Both the position numbers and the translations under genes were made by a program. From contig CAJTMM010000007.1 of NCBI GenBank assembly GCA_910577465.1, positions 1 to 6,065 of the forward strand: a stretch of DNA of 6,065 bases, in the 5' to 3' direction. Shown here piece after piece: positions 1-6,044 of the stretch (its first letter is position 1; each line of letters starts with the position of its first letter). This DNA is from an uncultured Muribaculaceae bacterium. GTDB taxonomy: Bacteria; Bacteroidota; Bacteroidia; Bacteroidales; Muribaculaceae. The notes beneath the pieces were generated by a model. The model saw only the letters and a list, made by a program, of their open reading frames with translations. It made no database searches and was not told the origin of the DNA.

Positions 1-225
1 TACCATGAATGTGTCTGTGATGACCCTCCAGTTCTAAGTGTGCAACAAGCATTTATTGTTGGTATAGTTTATATATGTACTCTTATGAAAGTATTGTATC
101 ATGTGCTAAATTCATTTGGTTTAACTAACGGAAAGCGCAAAATATTATTGCTGGTATTATTTATCCTAAATGGAACTTTCAGCATGATAGCTTTGGATAT
201 TTTAAGTACAGAGGTAAGTGGGTAA
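1..225 (+). CDS. Small integral membrane protein, C-terminal part (5' end outside window)
   Basis: The frame is open from the first base and ends at TAA 223-225, giving 74 residues, so the gene most likely begins before the window. A GTG at 40 or an ATG at 85 could serve as an internal start, but nothing favours them. Two hydrophobic stretches are visible, at about residues 17-37 (interrupted by one Lys) and 48-68. A short basic turn (NGKRK, 44-48) separates them, which suggests a two-helix hairpin with a cytoplasmic turn. A Cys- and Asp-containing segment (HECVCDDPP) precedes the first helix. The codons are AT-rich (16 of 60 bases are G or C at 61-120), unlike the genes from about 600 onward. 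The next frame begins 27 bases downstream on the same strand, so the two are probably co-transcribed. I do not recognise the family. The hydrophobic frame on the opposite strand here is a shadow. Confidence 0.55.
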   Translation, partial: YHECVCDDPPVLSVQQAFIVGIVYICTLMKVLYHVLNSFGLTNGKRKILLLVLFILNGTFSMIALDILSTEVSG

Positions 226-252
226 ATAATCGTACAAATAAACTGATATAAA

Positions 253-1149
253 ATGGATAAAGATACACCAAACTTTACTATAGCTCTAATAATAAATATC
301 ATAATCTTTATTGTCATTCCATTGGCTATGGCATATAGACGTGGTTATTTCTTTATTGTACGTGAAAGATTGAGTAATCTTACACGAGTATTCTCAAAAA
401 AGAAAATTATTGCTCCACAAGAATGGACTGTTATAAAAGTCAGACCTCTCTCAAGATTTGAGAAAAGTCAGATAAGAAAGATTGAAGTAAAATTTATGCC
501 GTATAATCATGATAAATATTGGGCTAGAATCGCAATAATGACACTATTAAGCATTTGTTGCTCATGTGCGCAACAAAAAACAACATCTGAACAACCATAC
601 GAAGTATGGACTACCGAATCGGACCAATTGCTGACGTACAAGACTTTCACTCCACAATGGAAGCTTTCGACGGATGGAATGCAAACAGCCACTCCGGCAA
701 AACTCAGCTACGATGATAAAAACGGCTATTCTATCGACCTATATTTACCCGACGAGCAAAGCGTTGAACTGCTACAAAGCGCTCCCCAAAGGAGCTTGGT
801 AAGCCTATGGCTATGGCTTGACGACGATAATTTCTTCATAATATTTCCCGAATATTGCAATATACAGATTGACCCCAACAACGAGATTGTCAATTACCAT
901 CTTCTGCTATGCAATACAGGTTTTCACTCCGAAAAAAAGAAATTAAAAGGCGAATACCAACCTAACGAGATATGCGAATTCGTTATTTCCGAACTAAGTA
1001 CACACAACATAGTCTCTGTAGCCCCCAAAATATTGAGTGCCGATGACGCCGAAATTCTATGTCCGGAAGTTTCAATTCAGTCAAAGACCGCCCCGATGTT
1101 GCGCCAGGCCGTAGAAGCCCTCGTTGCCGCAATATCAACCGACCGCTGA
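253..1149 (+). CDS. Composite membrane-anchored / lipoprotein-like protein of unknown function
   Basis: A 298-codon frame from ATG 253 to TGA 1147-1149. Residues 8-27 form a strong hydrophobic helix, followed by YRRGYFF and a very basic stretch to about residue 80, which should be cytoplasmic. Residues 82-105 then look like a second, independent N-terminus: Met82, a short n-region with Lys and Arg, the hydrophobic run IAIMTLLSICCSC, and Cys105 followed by AQQ. This resembles a Bacteroidetes lipoprotein signal, although Cys at -3 is not ideal. Residues 106-298 are soluble and acidic in places, with no motif I can name. G+C rises along the frame: 13/60 at 253-312, 17/60 at 481-540, 28/60 at 601-660 and 36/60 at 1081-1140. 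I infer either an in-frame fusion of two genes or a lipoprotein whose true start is ATG 496 (217 residues) or 538. It converges on the META lipoprotein gene with 21 bases between the stops. Confidence 0.6.
   Translation: MDKDTPNFTIALIINIIIFIVIPLAMAYRRGYFFIVRERLSNLTRVFSKKKIIAPQEWTVIKVRPLSRFEKSQIRKIEVKFMPYNHDKYWARIAIMTLLSICCSCAQQKTTSEQPYEVWTTESDQLLTYKTFTPQWKLSTDGMQTATPAKLSYDDKNGYSIDLYLPDEQSVELLQSAPQRSLVSLWLWLDDDNFFIIFPEYCNIQIDPNNEIVNYHLLLCNTGFHSEKKKLKGEYQPNEICEFVISELSTHNIVSVAPKILSADDAEILCPEVSIQSKTAPMLRQAVEALVAAISTDR
361..386. repeat. 26-base near-perfect inverted repeat inside coding sequence
   Basis: The arms CGTGAAAGATT (361-371) and AATCTTACACG (376-386) pair at 10 of 11 positions, with one A/A mismatch at 365/382, around the four-base loop GAGT. 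The repeat lies inside the AT-rich front of the composite frame, in codons for the basic segment after the membrane helix. It could be an mRNA hairpin, a protein-binding dyad or chance. No T-tract follows, so it is not a terminator. Confidence 0.4.
496..567 (+). other. Internal lipoprotein-signal-like segment and alternative start
   Basis: Starting at ATG 496, the frame encodes a 23-residue stretch ending in LLSICCSC, then Cys (codon 565-567, residue 105 of the long frame) and a polar AQQKTTSEQ linker. This is the layout of a type II signal peptide with a polar tether after the lipidated Cys. The most plausible acceptor is the last Cys, preceded by Ser. The preceding bases (AAGTAAAATTT) are A/T-rich, as is usual at Bacteroidetes starts. 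A weak -7-like match, AAGATTTG at 453-460, differs from TAnnTTTG in one fixed position and has no convincing -33 partner. If translation starts here, the product is an outer-membrane or periplasm-facing lipoprotein, and codons 1-81 of the long frame belong to something else. Confidence 0.4.
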
Positions 1150-1170
1150 ATACCGACATTCCCATGAGCG

Positions 1171-1632
1171 TCACCAATCAGATGATTTCTTTATGACTAT
1201 GCGACTCCCTTGGGTCGCATTTGCATTAAGTTGCGCTACAGAATCATTGATAAAATCTATGGCACATACGTCAGGAAGCACCTCTTTCAGCACCTCCTCC
1301 ATCGCCATATCATCACATGCCATCTCCGTCCAGCAAACATTGGCAAACGAAATCGAATCGCCACATAGCCTGTACTCACCTCCGAATGAATTGCAGTTGG
1401 TACTTATTCCGAAAGTCCCGTCATCATGGAAGTTGAAATAGCAACTCCTATCCGATGCCCGCAGACACAATGTATCATTAACCACCACATCCTCTATCAG
1501 CCACTCGCCTTTAACAGTCTGCGTCTGAGCCACACCCTCTGAATCCAAGGCTACATCTACCGGCTTCCCATCCTGCTTCCCGGCACACGATACCGCGGCA
1601 AACATCAAGCAAATGTATCCGATTTTATTCAT
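1171..1632 (-). CDS. META-domain (HslJ-like) lipoprotein
   Basis: The 153-residue protein starts at ATG 1632-1630. It has a short signal peptide with an acceptable lipobox, AVSC, placing the lipidated Cys at residue 16, followed by a polar linker to about residue 40. The rest matches the META domain fold family (Pfam META, which includes E. coli HslJ). An opening GEWLIEDV lies at 42-49, the signature GTFGISTNCNSFGGEY at 72-87 with the family's Cys-Asn pair at 80-81, and TEMACDD at 102-108, matching the T-x-M-A-C element. The molecular role of this family is poorly defined; HslJ is linked to novobiocin resistance and heat induction in E. coli. The gene lies 25 bases after the nadE stop on the same strand and has no promoter-like box of its own in that gap, so it is probably the second gene of a nadE operon. 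A surface or periplasmic location is inferred from the lipobox. Confidence 0.88.
   Translation of the reverse strand: MNKIGYICLMFAAVSCAGKQDGKPVDVALDSEGVAQTQTVKGEWLIEDVVVNDTLCLRASDRSCYFNFHDDGTFGISTNCNSFGGEYRLCGDSISFANVCWTEMACDDMAMEEVLKEVLPDVCAIDFINDSVAQLNANATQGSRIVIKKSSDW
1199..1220. terminator. Possible hairpin terminator inside the META lipoprotein gene end
   Basis: ATGCGAC (1199-1205) and GTCGCAT (1214-1220) are perfect seven-base inverted arms, extendable inward by T/G and C/G to a nine-pair stem with a four-base loop. On the plus strand the stem is followed by TTTG and lies 50 bases past the stop of the composite frame, so it could end that transcript. On the minus strand it lies in the last codons of the META gene (residues 138-145) with no good T-run after it. 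The weak T-tract is the main reason for doubt. Confidence 0.35.
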
Positions 1633-1657
1633 GATTTCCGAGTATTATCCCACCGGC

Positions 1658-3550
1658 CTACAATTCATCAACCTCCTTGAGCCATAAAGCCGAAGATGCA
1701 TCCGATGGCATACGCCAGTCACCTCTGGGCGACAGGCACACGCTACCCACTTTCGGACCATCAGGCAGACAAGAACGTTTAAACTGTTGGTTGAAAAATC
1801 TGCGGTAAAACGTTTTCATCCACCTCAATATCACCACATCGTCATACACACCTGCAAACGCTTTACGAGCCAGCATATACACCTTGCGTGGCGAAAATCC
1901 GTAGCGCAACATATAATAGAGGTAGAAATCGTGCAACTCGTATGGTCCTACGATATCCTCTGTCTTTTGCTTAATATTCCCCTGCTCATCAGCTGGGGTC
2001 AGCTCCGGACTGATAGGTGTATCGATTACATCCACAAGCGTATCATGCAACTCGCGGTTCTCCGCCCGCATAGCATACCAACGCACAAGATACTTCACCA
2101 ATGTTTTTGGCACTCCGGCATTGATGCCGTACATCGACATGTGGTCACCGTTATATGTGGCCCATCCGAGTGCCAACTCCGACAAATCTCCAGTTCCGAG
2201 GACTATTCCTCCCGTCTGATTAGCTATATCCATGAGTATCTGAGTCCGCTCACGGGCCTGCGAGTTCTCATACGTCACATCGTGCACTGCGGCATCATGA
2301 CCTATGTCGCTGAAATGCTGCATCACGGCATCGACTATCGGAATCTCGCGTACAGTTATGCCGAGCAATCGCATCAGCTTCATAGCATTGTCATACGTAC
2401 GGTCTGTCGTGCCGAACCCCGGCATTGTCACACCTACTATATCCCTCACATCACCGCCCAATCGTTTCAGTGTATGCACCGCCACAAGCAACGCGAGGGT
2501 CGAATCCAGACCACCCGAAATCCCTACCACTATCTTATTGCTGCCCACGACGGTCAGGCGCCGCGCCAATCCACACTCTTGGATAGTGGTTATCTCGGTA
2601 CAACGTTCATCAATTAAATCATCCGTAGGCGGCACGAATGGATGTGCGTCAACCTTGCGGTAAACCGGCTCATAATCGGCATTGTATGCCGACGGCTCGC
2701 TGTAATAGTCATTCAGCGAGACACAATCATGACGCATCGCGCAGTCGGCAAATGTTCCGGTATGCATACGGTCGCGTTCTATCGCTTCTATATCCACATC
2801 GGCTATCACATACGGATTCTCCAGGAAATTTTCCCTGTCATTCTCCGCAAGCACGGTCCCGCACTCCGCTATTATAGTCTTGGGCAGAAACACCACATCG
2901 GTGGTCGATTCGCCAAATCCTGCCGATGAATACGCGTATGCGCAAAGACAGCGTGCCGACTGCTGCTTTATCAACGACATCAGATACGAATACTTCCCTA
3001 TCACGTCATCCGAAGCCGAAAGATTGAATATCACCTGGGCACCGCTCAAAGCATACTTGCACGACGGCGGCACCGGAGTCCACAGATCCTCGCATATCTC
3101 CACCGCTATCTTCGCCCCATGGCTCTCAAACCAACCGTAGGAAGGCATTTCAGGCGCGGGGGCAAACCACCGGCGCTCATAAAATTCGTTATAGTTAGGT
3201 ATATACGTCTTGCGTACTATCTCAGTGCTGTCACCCCTTATCAAAGCGGCGCAGTTATATACCGCGCCCTCGCTCCGCATCGGCAGCCCCACTATGGCAT
3301 GGATATTGAGTTTCGACACCGTATCGGCTATCACGTCAAGTCCGCGCATCGCCGCGTCGAGCAACAACGCGTTATGAAACAGATCGCCACAAGTATATCC
3401 TGTTATGCACAACTCCGGAAACACCGCTATCTCCACGCCCTTTGCATCAAGCTCACGAAGCGATTCCACGATTTTCGATACATTATAGTCCACGTCAGCT
3501 ACCCGATGGCTCGGAGCCACTGAAGCTATTCTCAAATATCCGTTAGTCAT
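1658..3550 (-). CDS. nadE: Glutamine-dependent NAD+ synthetase
   Basis: Cytoplasmic enzyme that performs the last step of NAD+ synthesis: deamido-NAD+ is adenylylated with ATP and amidated with ammonia released from glutamine. The 630 residues contain both halves of the long two-domain form. The N-terminal glutaminase belongs to the nitrilase/CN-hydrolase family, with the Glu-Lys-Cys triad visible as Glu46 in FPELCITGY, Lys114 in VRKTYIPNY and Cys153 in VEICEDLW. The C-terminal synthetase is an N-type ATP pyrophosphatase, with the P-loop SGGLDS at 345-350, ARERTQILM at 432-440 and GTGDLSELALGW at 452-463. The length is normal for bacterial two-domain NadE and nothing is missing. The start MTNGYLRIAS places the first beta strand at once and lies 17 bases from a good -7 box. 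It is the first gene of a probable operon with the META lipoprotein. The long open frames on the opposite strand (for example 1787-2617) are codon-bias shadows. Confidence 0.97.
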   Translation of the reverse strand: MTNGYLRIASVAPSHRVADVDYNVSKIVESLRELDAKGVEIAVFPELCITGYTCGDLFHNALLLDAAMRGLDVIADTVSKLNIHAIVGLPMRSEGAVYNCAALIRGDSTEIVRKTYIPNYNEFYERRWFAPAPEMPSYGWFESHGAKIAVEICEDLWTPVPPSCKYALSGAQVIFNLSASDDVIGKYSYLMSLIKQQSARCLCAYAYSSAGFGESTTDVVFLPKTIIAECGTVLAENDRENFLENPYVIADVDIEAIERDRMHTGTFADCAMRHDCVSLNDYYSEPSAYNADYEPVYRKVDAHPFVPPTDDLIDERCTEITTIQECGLARRLTVVGSNKIVVGISGGLDSTLALLVAVHTLKRLGGDVRDIVGVTMPGFGTTDRTYDNAMKLMRLLGITVREIPIVDAVMQHFSDIGHDAAVHDVTYENSQARERTQILMDIANQTGGIVLGTGDLSELALGWATYNGDHMSMYGINAGVPKTLVKYLVRWYAMRAENRELHDTLVDVIDTPISPELTPADEQGNIKQKTEDIVGPYELHDFYLYYMLRYGFSPRKVYMLARKAFAGVYDDVVILRWMKTFYRRFFNQQFKRSCLPDGPKVGSVCLSPRGDWRMPSDASSALWLKEVDEL

Positions 3551-3567
3551 TTCAATTTTATTTTCTG

Positions 3568-3600
3568 CAAATTTAAGGAATTAGGTCTATTGATAACAAA
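3568..3600 (-). promoter_or_regulatory. nadE promoter, Bacteroidetes type
   Basis: On the minus strand, TTTG (complement of 3597-3600) is followed 21 bases later by TAAATTTG (complement of 3568-3575). These match the Bacteroidetes primary sigma factor -33 TTTG and -7 TAnnTTTG elements at a normal distance. The -7 box ends 17 bases before the nadE ATG, so the predicted leader is only about ten A-rich bases with no Shine-Dalgarno sequence. Confidence 0.7.
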
Positions 3601-3618
3601 GAATTGAACAGAAACGAT

Positions 3619-3626
3619 TACATTTG
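3619..3626 (+). promoter_or_regulatory. -7 box for the outer-membrane barrel gene
   Basis: TACATTTG is a full match to TAnnTTTG, 52 bases before the ATG at 3679. No well-spaced -33 TTTG is visible: the nearest ATTG copies sit 12 and 26 bases upstream. It lies back to back with the nadE promoter. Three TTAAC copies (3629, 3642, 3656) occur in the presumed leader. Confidence 0.5.
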
Positions 3627-3678
3627 CGTTAACAAATTGATTTAACATTCACACATTAACCAATAATCCATCATAGAG

Positions 3679-4203
3679 ATGAAATTTCGACTACCCTCTT
3701 GCGCAGCTATATTAGTGGCTATAATATCTACATTCGCATCCGTCGACGCATCGGCACAGAAAGGCGAGAAGAGTGTCGGTCTGCGCGCCGGATTCACCAC
3801 CCGCAACACCACAGCCACAGCCGGTCTGTATTTCTCATATCGGTTCTCCGACCATTTCCGCATCGCGCCTAAGATAGACTACGCTTTTCAGCACAATTCC
3901 ACCGACGCGTTCGCCATCAATTTCGACACCGAATACCCCATTGCGCTCGGAGCTTCCCGACGCGTCAATTTCTATCCCATCGCCGGCTTGAACTTCTCCA
4001 CATACAATACCCATTATACCGTTGAGAATGAAGATGAATCTCTCGATTCCTCCCACCGCACAAACCATCTTGGCATTAACCTCGGTGCCGGCTTGGAATA
4101 TTTCGCCACCCCCACACTGCGGCTTGCTTTAGAGAGCAAATGCCTGTTTGTCAAGCAATACACCGGCGGATGGTTCTCCCTTTCCATCGGCTATCGCTTC
4201 TGA
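3679..4203 (+). CDS. Small outer-membrane beta-barrel protein, about eight strands
   Basis: The 174-residue protein begins with a Sec signal peptide (MKFR, then a hydrophobic core to about residue 20) and a likely signal peptidase I cut after ASA, residue 26. The mature part alternates polar and hydrophobic residues in eight stretches that can be barrel strands: about 32-39, 46-55, 59-70, 77-88, 95-109, 129-142, 147-158 and 164-173. It ends in SLSIGYRF, with a terminal Phe typical of the Bam assembly signal. A polar, acidic segment (about 111-128, with ENEDES) looks like an extracellular loop. This is the general OmpA/OmpW-like or 'outer membrane beta-barrel' type found in many copies in Bacteroidales. 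No peptidoglycan-binding domain follows and no specific ligand can be read. It has its own promoter region, is divergent from nadE, and ends in the hairpin shared with the acyl-CoA synthetase gene. Confidence 0.85.
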   Translation: MKFRLPSCAAILVAIISTFASVDASAQKGEKSVGLRAGFTTRNTTATAGLYFSYRFSDHFRIAPKIDYAFQHNSTDAFAINFDTEYPIALGASRRVNFYPIAGLNFSTYNTHYTVENEDESLDSSHRTNHLGINLGAGLEYFATPTLRLALESKCLFVKQYTGGWFSLSIGYRF

Positions 4204-4226
4204 TTCCAAATCTATCTATAAAATAT

Positions 4227-4264
4227 GATATCTGTATCAGCCATGCTGGTACAGATATCTTTTT
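4227..4264. terminator. Bidirectional intrinsic terminator overlapping the acyl-CoA synthetase gene end
   Basis: GATATCTGTA (4227-4236) pairs perfectly with TACAGATATC (4250-4259). Inside it, a T/G wobble and CAGC/GCTG add five more pairs around a CAT loop, for about 15 pairs in all. On the plus strand it is followed by TTTTTA (4260-4265), 23 bases after the barrel gene's stop. On the minus strand it is followed by ATATTTTATAG. The right arm and loop are the last seven sense codons and the stop codon of the acyl-CoA synthetase gene, so the hairpin is partly coding. Confidence 0.85.
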
Positions 4265-5898
4265 ATGGAACGTTTAGGCGTTTTTTCAAACTCCTCACTC
4301 ATCAATTTGTGCCGGGCTATCTGCGAATATGCCGGCACCTCTTTATTGAGCGCCGCAATATTTTCCGCCATTACCCCCTCTATATCGGCAACCGTCATTC
4401 CCGATTTCGACGTCAGGTCATAATCCGGGTAAATGAGTGCCACCAGTTTCCCGCCGTCCGACACCACTATCGATTCTGACACATACGGCATGTTGTTCAG
4501 TTTCTGCTCGATCTCTTCGGGATATATATTCTGCCCCGACGGACCCAATATCATATTCTTGTCCCTACCTCGGATATATATGTAATTGTCGGCATCCATA
4601 TTACCTATATCCCCCGTATTCAGCCAGCCGTCGGCATCAAGCACCTGCGACGTCGCCTCCGGATTTTTATAATACCCCATCATTACATTGTCGCCCTTTA
4701 CATATATCACTCCCGCCTTATCCGCCGGGTCTGCCGAATCAACGCGTGCCGTCATCCTGTCCACTACCCTGCCACAGGAGCCCGGACGGGCCTCATTCCA
4801 CGGCGCATAGGAGATAAGCGGGGCACACTCCGTCATACCATAGCCTACCGTGAACGGAAAATCTATTCTGCGCAGAAATTCCTCCACATCCTTATTCAGT
4901 CCGGCACCGCCTATTATCATCTCCTGCAATTCTCCTCCGAACGTATCCGTCAGCCGCTGCTTTATTTTGGCAAGCAGATGATCATCCACAAACGGCACAT
5001 GCATCAGTATCCTCATGAGGGGCTTGTCCAGTAGCGGGAACACCTTCGTCTTGATAATCTTTTCTATAATCAGCGGCACCGACACTATCAATTTAGGATG
5101 CACCTCGGCAAAGGCATCCATTATCACTCGCGGAGATGGCGTGCGGGTCAGGAAATGCACGTGACATCCCTTTACAAATGGATGTATCAGCTCCACCACC
5201 AACCCATACATATGGGCAAGGGGCAACATGCACACCAGTCCGTCAGTCGGTTTCAGAAATATCAGATCATCTATTGTGAATTGCAGATTCGACCACAGAT
5301 TGCGGTACGACAGCATCACACCCTTGGAGAATCCTGTGGACCCCGACGTATAGTTTATCAACGCCAGTTCATCAAGGTTCTCTTCATATACCTGCACATC
5401 CTTGGGTCCGAAGCGTTCGGGATATGCAAGACCGAAATATTCATTCAATCTGGCGCGTACATCCTTCAGACGCTCGTTCTTCGACATCAGAAGCGAATAG
5501 TCGGCAAGCAGCAGCACACCCTCCAGTTCGGGCATGAGTGCCGGATCGAGGTTCTCCCAGATGTAGCTGTCTATGAATAGCAGTTTTGCCTCGCTATGGG
5601 TCACCAGATGATGTATATTGTCTGGCTTGAACTCGTTCAGTATCGGCACCGCTACTGCACCGTATGTCACCGTCCCCAGGAAAGCCACAGCCCATTGCGC
5701 TGAGTTCTTACCGCACAATGCCACCTTGTCTCCCGGCTTCACGCCACAATGTTCAAACATTATGTGCAGCTTCATTATTTTCCGTGCCACATCTTTATAT
5801 TGATACGACACACCGTTGAAGTCGGTCAGTGCCGGATGCTCCCAGTTGGCTGTTATAGCCTGCAATATATATCCATTGAGTGTATTTCTATATTCCAT
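4237..5898 (-). CDS. AMP-forming long-chain fatty acid--CoA ligase (FadD/FACS type)
   Basis: Adenylate-forming enzyme that activates a fatty acid to acyl-AMP and then to acyl-CoA, at the cytoplasm or inner membrane face. The 553 residues carry the family motifs in order: the ATP-binding loop YTSGSTGFSKG at 183-193, GYGMTE at 352-357, GWLNTGD at 424-430, the hinge GRDKN at 444-448 and NIYPEEIE at 457-464. The C-terminal A10 region is TPKRSIKR at 540-547, where Lys546 should be the catalytic lysine. Ile replaces the usual Gly before it, a variant I recall from Bacteroidetes homologues. Length and motif order fit a full enzyme without a carrier-protein or thioesterase domain. Chain length is not readable from the sequence, and activation of another carboxylate is possible. 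The gene stands alone on its strand here, with its own promoter and a terminator at its last codons. Antisense frames (for example 5098-5580) are shadows. Confidence 0.93.
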   Translation of the reverse strand: MEYRNTLNGYILQAITANWEHPALTDFNGVSYQYKDVARKIMKLHIMFEHCGVKPGDKVALCGKNSAQWAVAFLGTVTYGAVAVPILNEFKPDNIHHLVTHSEAKLLFIDSYIWENLDPALMPELEGVLLLADYSLLMSKNERLKDVRARLNEYFGLAYPERFGPKDVQVYEENLDELALINYTSGSTGFSKGVMLSYRNLWSNLQFTIDDLIFLKPTDGLVCMLPLAHMYGLVVELIHPFVKGCHVHFLTRTPSPRVIMDAFAEVHPKLIVSVPLIIEKIIKTKVFPLLDKPLMRILMHVPFVDDHLLAKIKQRLTDTFGGELQEMIIGGAGLNKDVEEFLRRIDFPFTVGYGMTECAPLISYAPWNEARPGSCGRVVDRMTARVDSADPADKAGVIYVKGDNVMMGYYKNPEATSQVLDADGWLNTGDIGNMDADNYIYIRGRDKNMILGPSGQNIYPEEIEQKLNNMPYVSESIVVSDGGKLVALIYPDYDLTSKSGMTVADIEGVMAENIAALNKEVPAYSQIARHKLMSEEFEKTPKRSIKRYLYQHG

Positions 5899-5923
5899 AT
5901 TGACAAATAGTAATGTTTCAGGG

Positions 5924-5954
5924 CAAATTTATTAATATTTAAAATATAAACAAT
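5924..5954 (-). promoter_or_regulatory. Acyl-CoA synthetase promoter, Bacteroidetes type
   Basis: On the minus strand, ATTG (complement of 5951-5954) is followed 19 bases later by TAAATTTG (complement of 5924-5931), a full match to TAnnTTTG with a slightly imperfect -33 element. The -7 box ends 25 bases before the ATG at 5898. The eight-base box is identical to the one used by nadE. The upstream DNA is very AT-rich. Confidence 0.6.
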
Positions 5955-5997
5955 ATGATTTATGCTTAGTTTTTACTACCGAACCGAATTTAGTGCT

Positions 5998-6005
5998 TAC
6001 ATTTG
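5998..6005 (+). promoter_or_regulatory. -7 box for the gene beginning at 6041
   Basis: TACATTTG fully matches TAnnTTTG, with 35 bases to the ATG at 6041. The flanks extend the identity with the barrel-gene box to ten bases (TTACATTTGC). A -33 partner is not clear: TTTT at 5971-5974 is 23 bases away. Confidence 0.5.
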
Positions 6006-6030
6006 CATATCAGAAAAAATCATATAAATC

Positions 6031-6044
6031 TCATAACGTTATGA
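6031..6044. repeat. Perfect 14-base palindrome over a start codon
   Basis: TCATAACGTTATGA reads the same on both strands and contains the presumed ATG (6041-6043). It lies about 26 bases downstream of the -7 box, where an operator or a leader structure could act. With no loop it favours a dimeric DNA-binding protein over an RNA hairpin. It could also be chance in AT-rich DNA. Confidence 0.45.

Noticed and set aside
99..317. 72-codon hydrophobic minus-strand frame
   Set aside because: Its hydrophobicity mirrors the AT-rich membrane-protein codons on the plus strand. It spans the junction of two plus-strand genes and has no start context of its own.
931..942. A-AAA-AAG heptamer in frame, like the dnaX -1 frameshift site
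   Set aside because: The -1 frame reaches a stop within about nine codons, and I see neither an upstream SD-like stimulator nor a strong downstream stem. An ordinary Lys-rich stretch explains it.
1124..1441. 105-codon Ser-rich plus-strand frame overlapping the META gene
   Set aside because: It is antisense to a protein with a clear lipobox and META motifs, so the Ser-rich sequence is a by-product.
1787..2617. 276-codon open frame on the plus strand, antisense to nadE
   Set aside because: It lies wholly within nadE, whose catalytic motifs prove the minus-strand frame. The translation is His-, Gln- and Tyr-rich without domain-like patterns, as expected from antisense codon bias.
3629..3660. 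Three TTAAC copies spaced 13-14 bases in the barrel gene leader
   Set aside because: Five-base repeats in AT-rich DNA are expected by chance, and the spacing is not exact. They are noted in the promoter entry only.
5098..5580. 160-codon plus-strand frame antisense to the acyl-CoA synthetase gene
   Set aside because: It is fully inside a well-supported gene, has no promoter box or signal, and its composition is that of a shadow frame.
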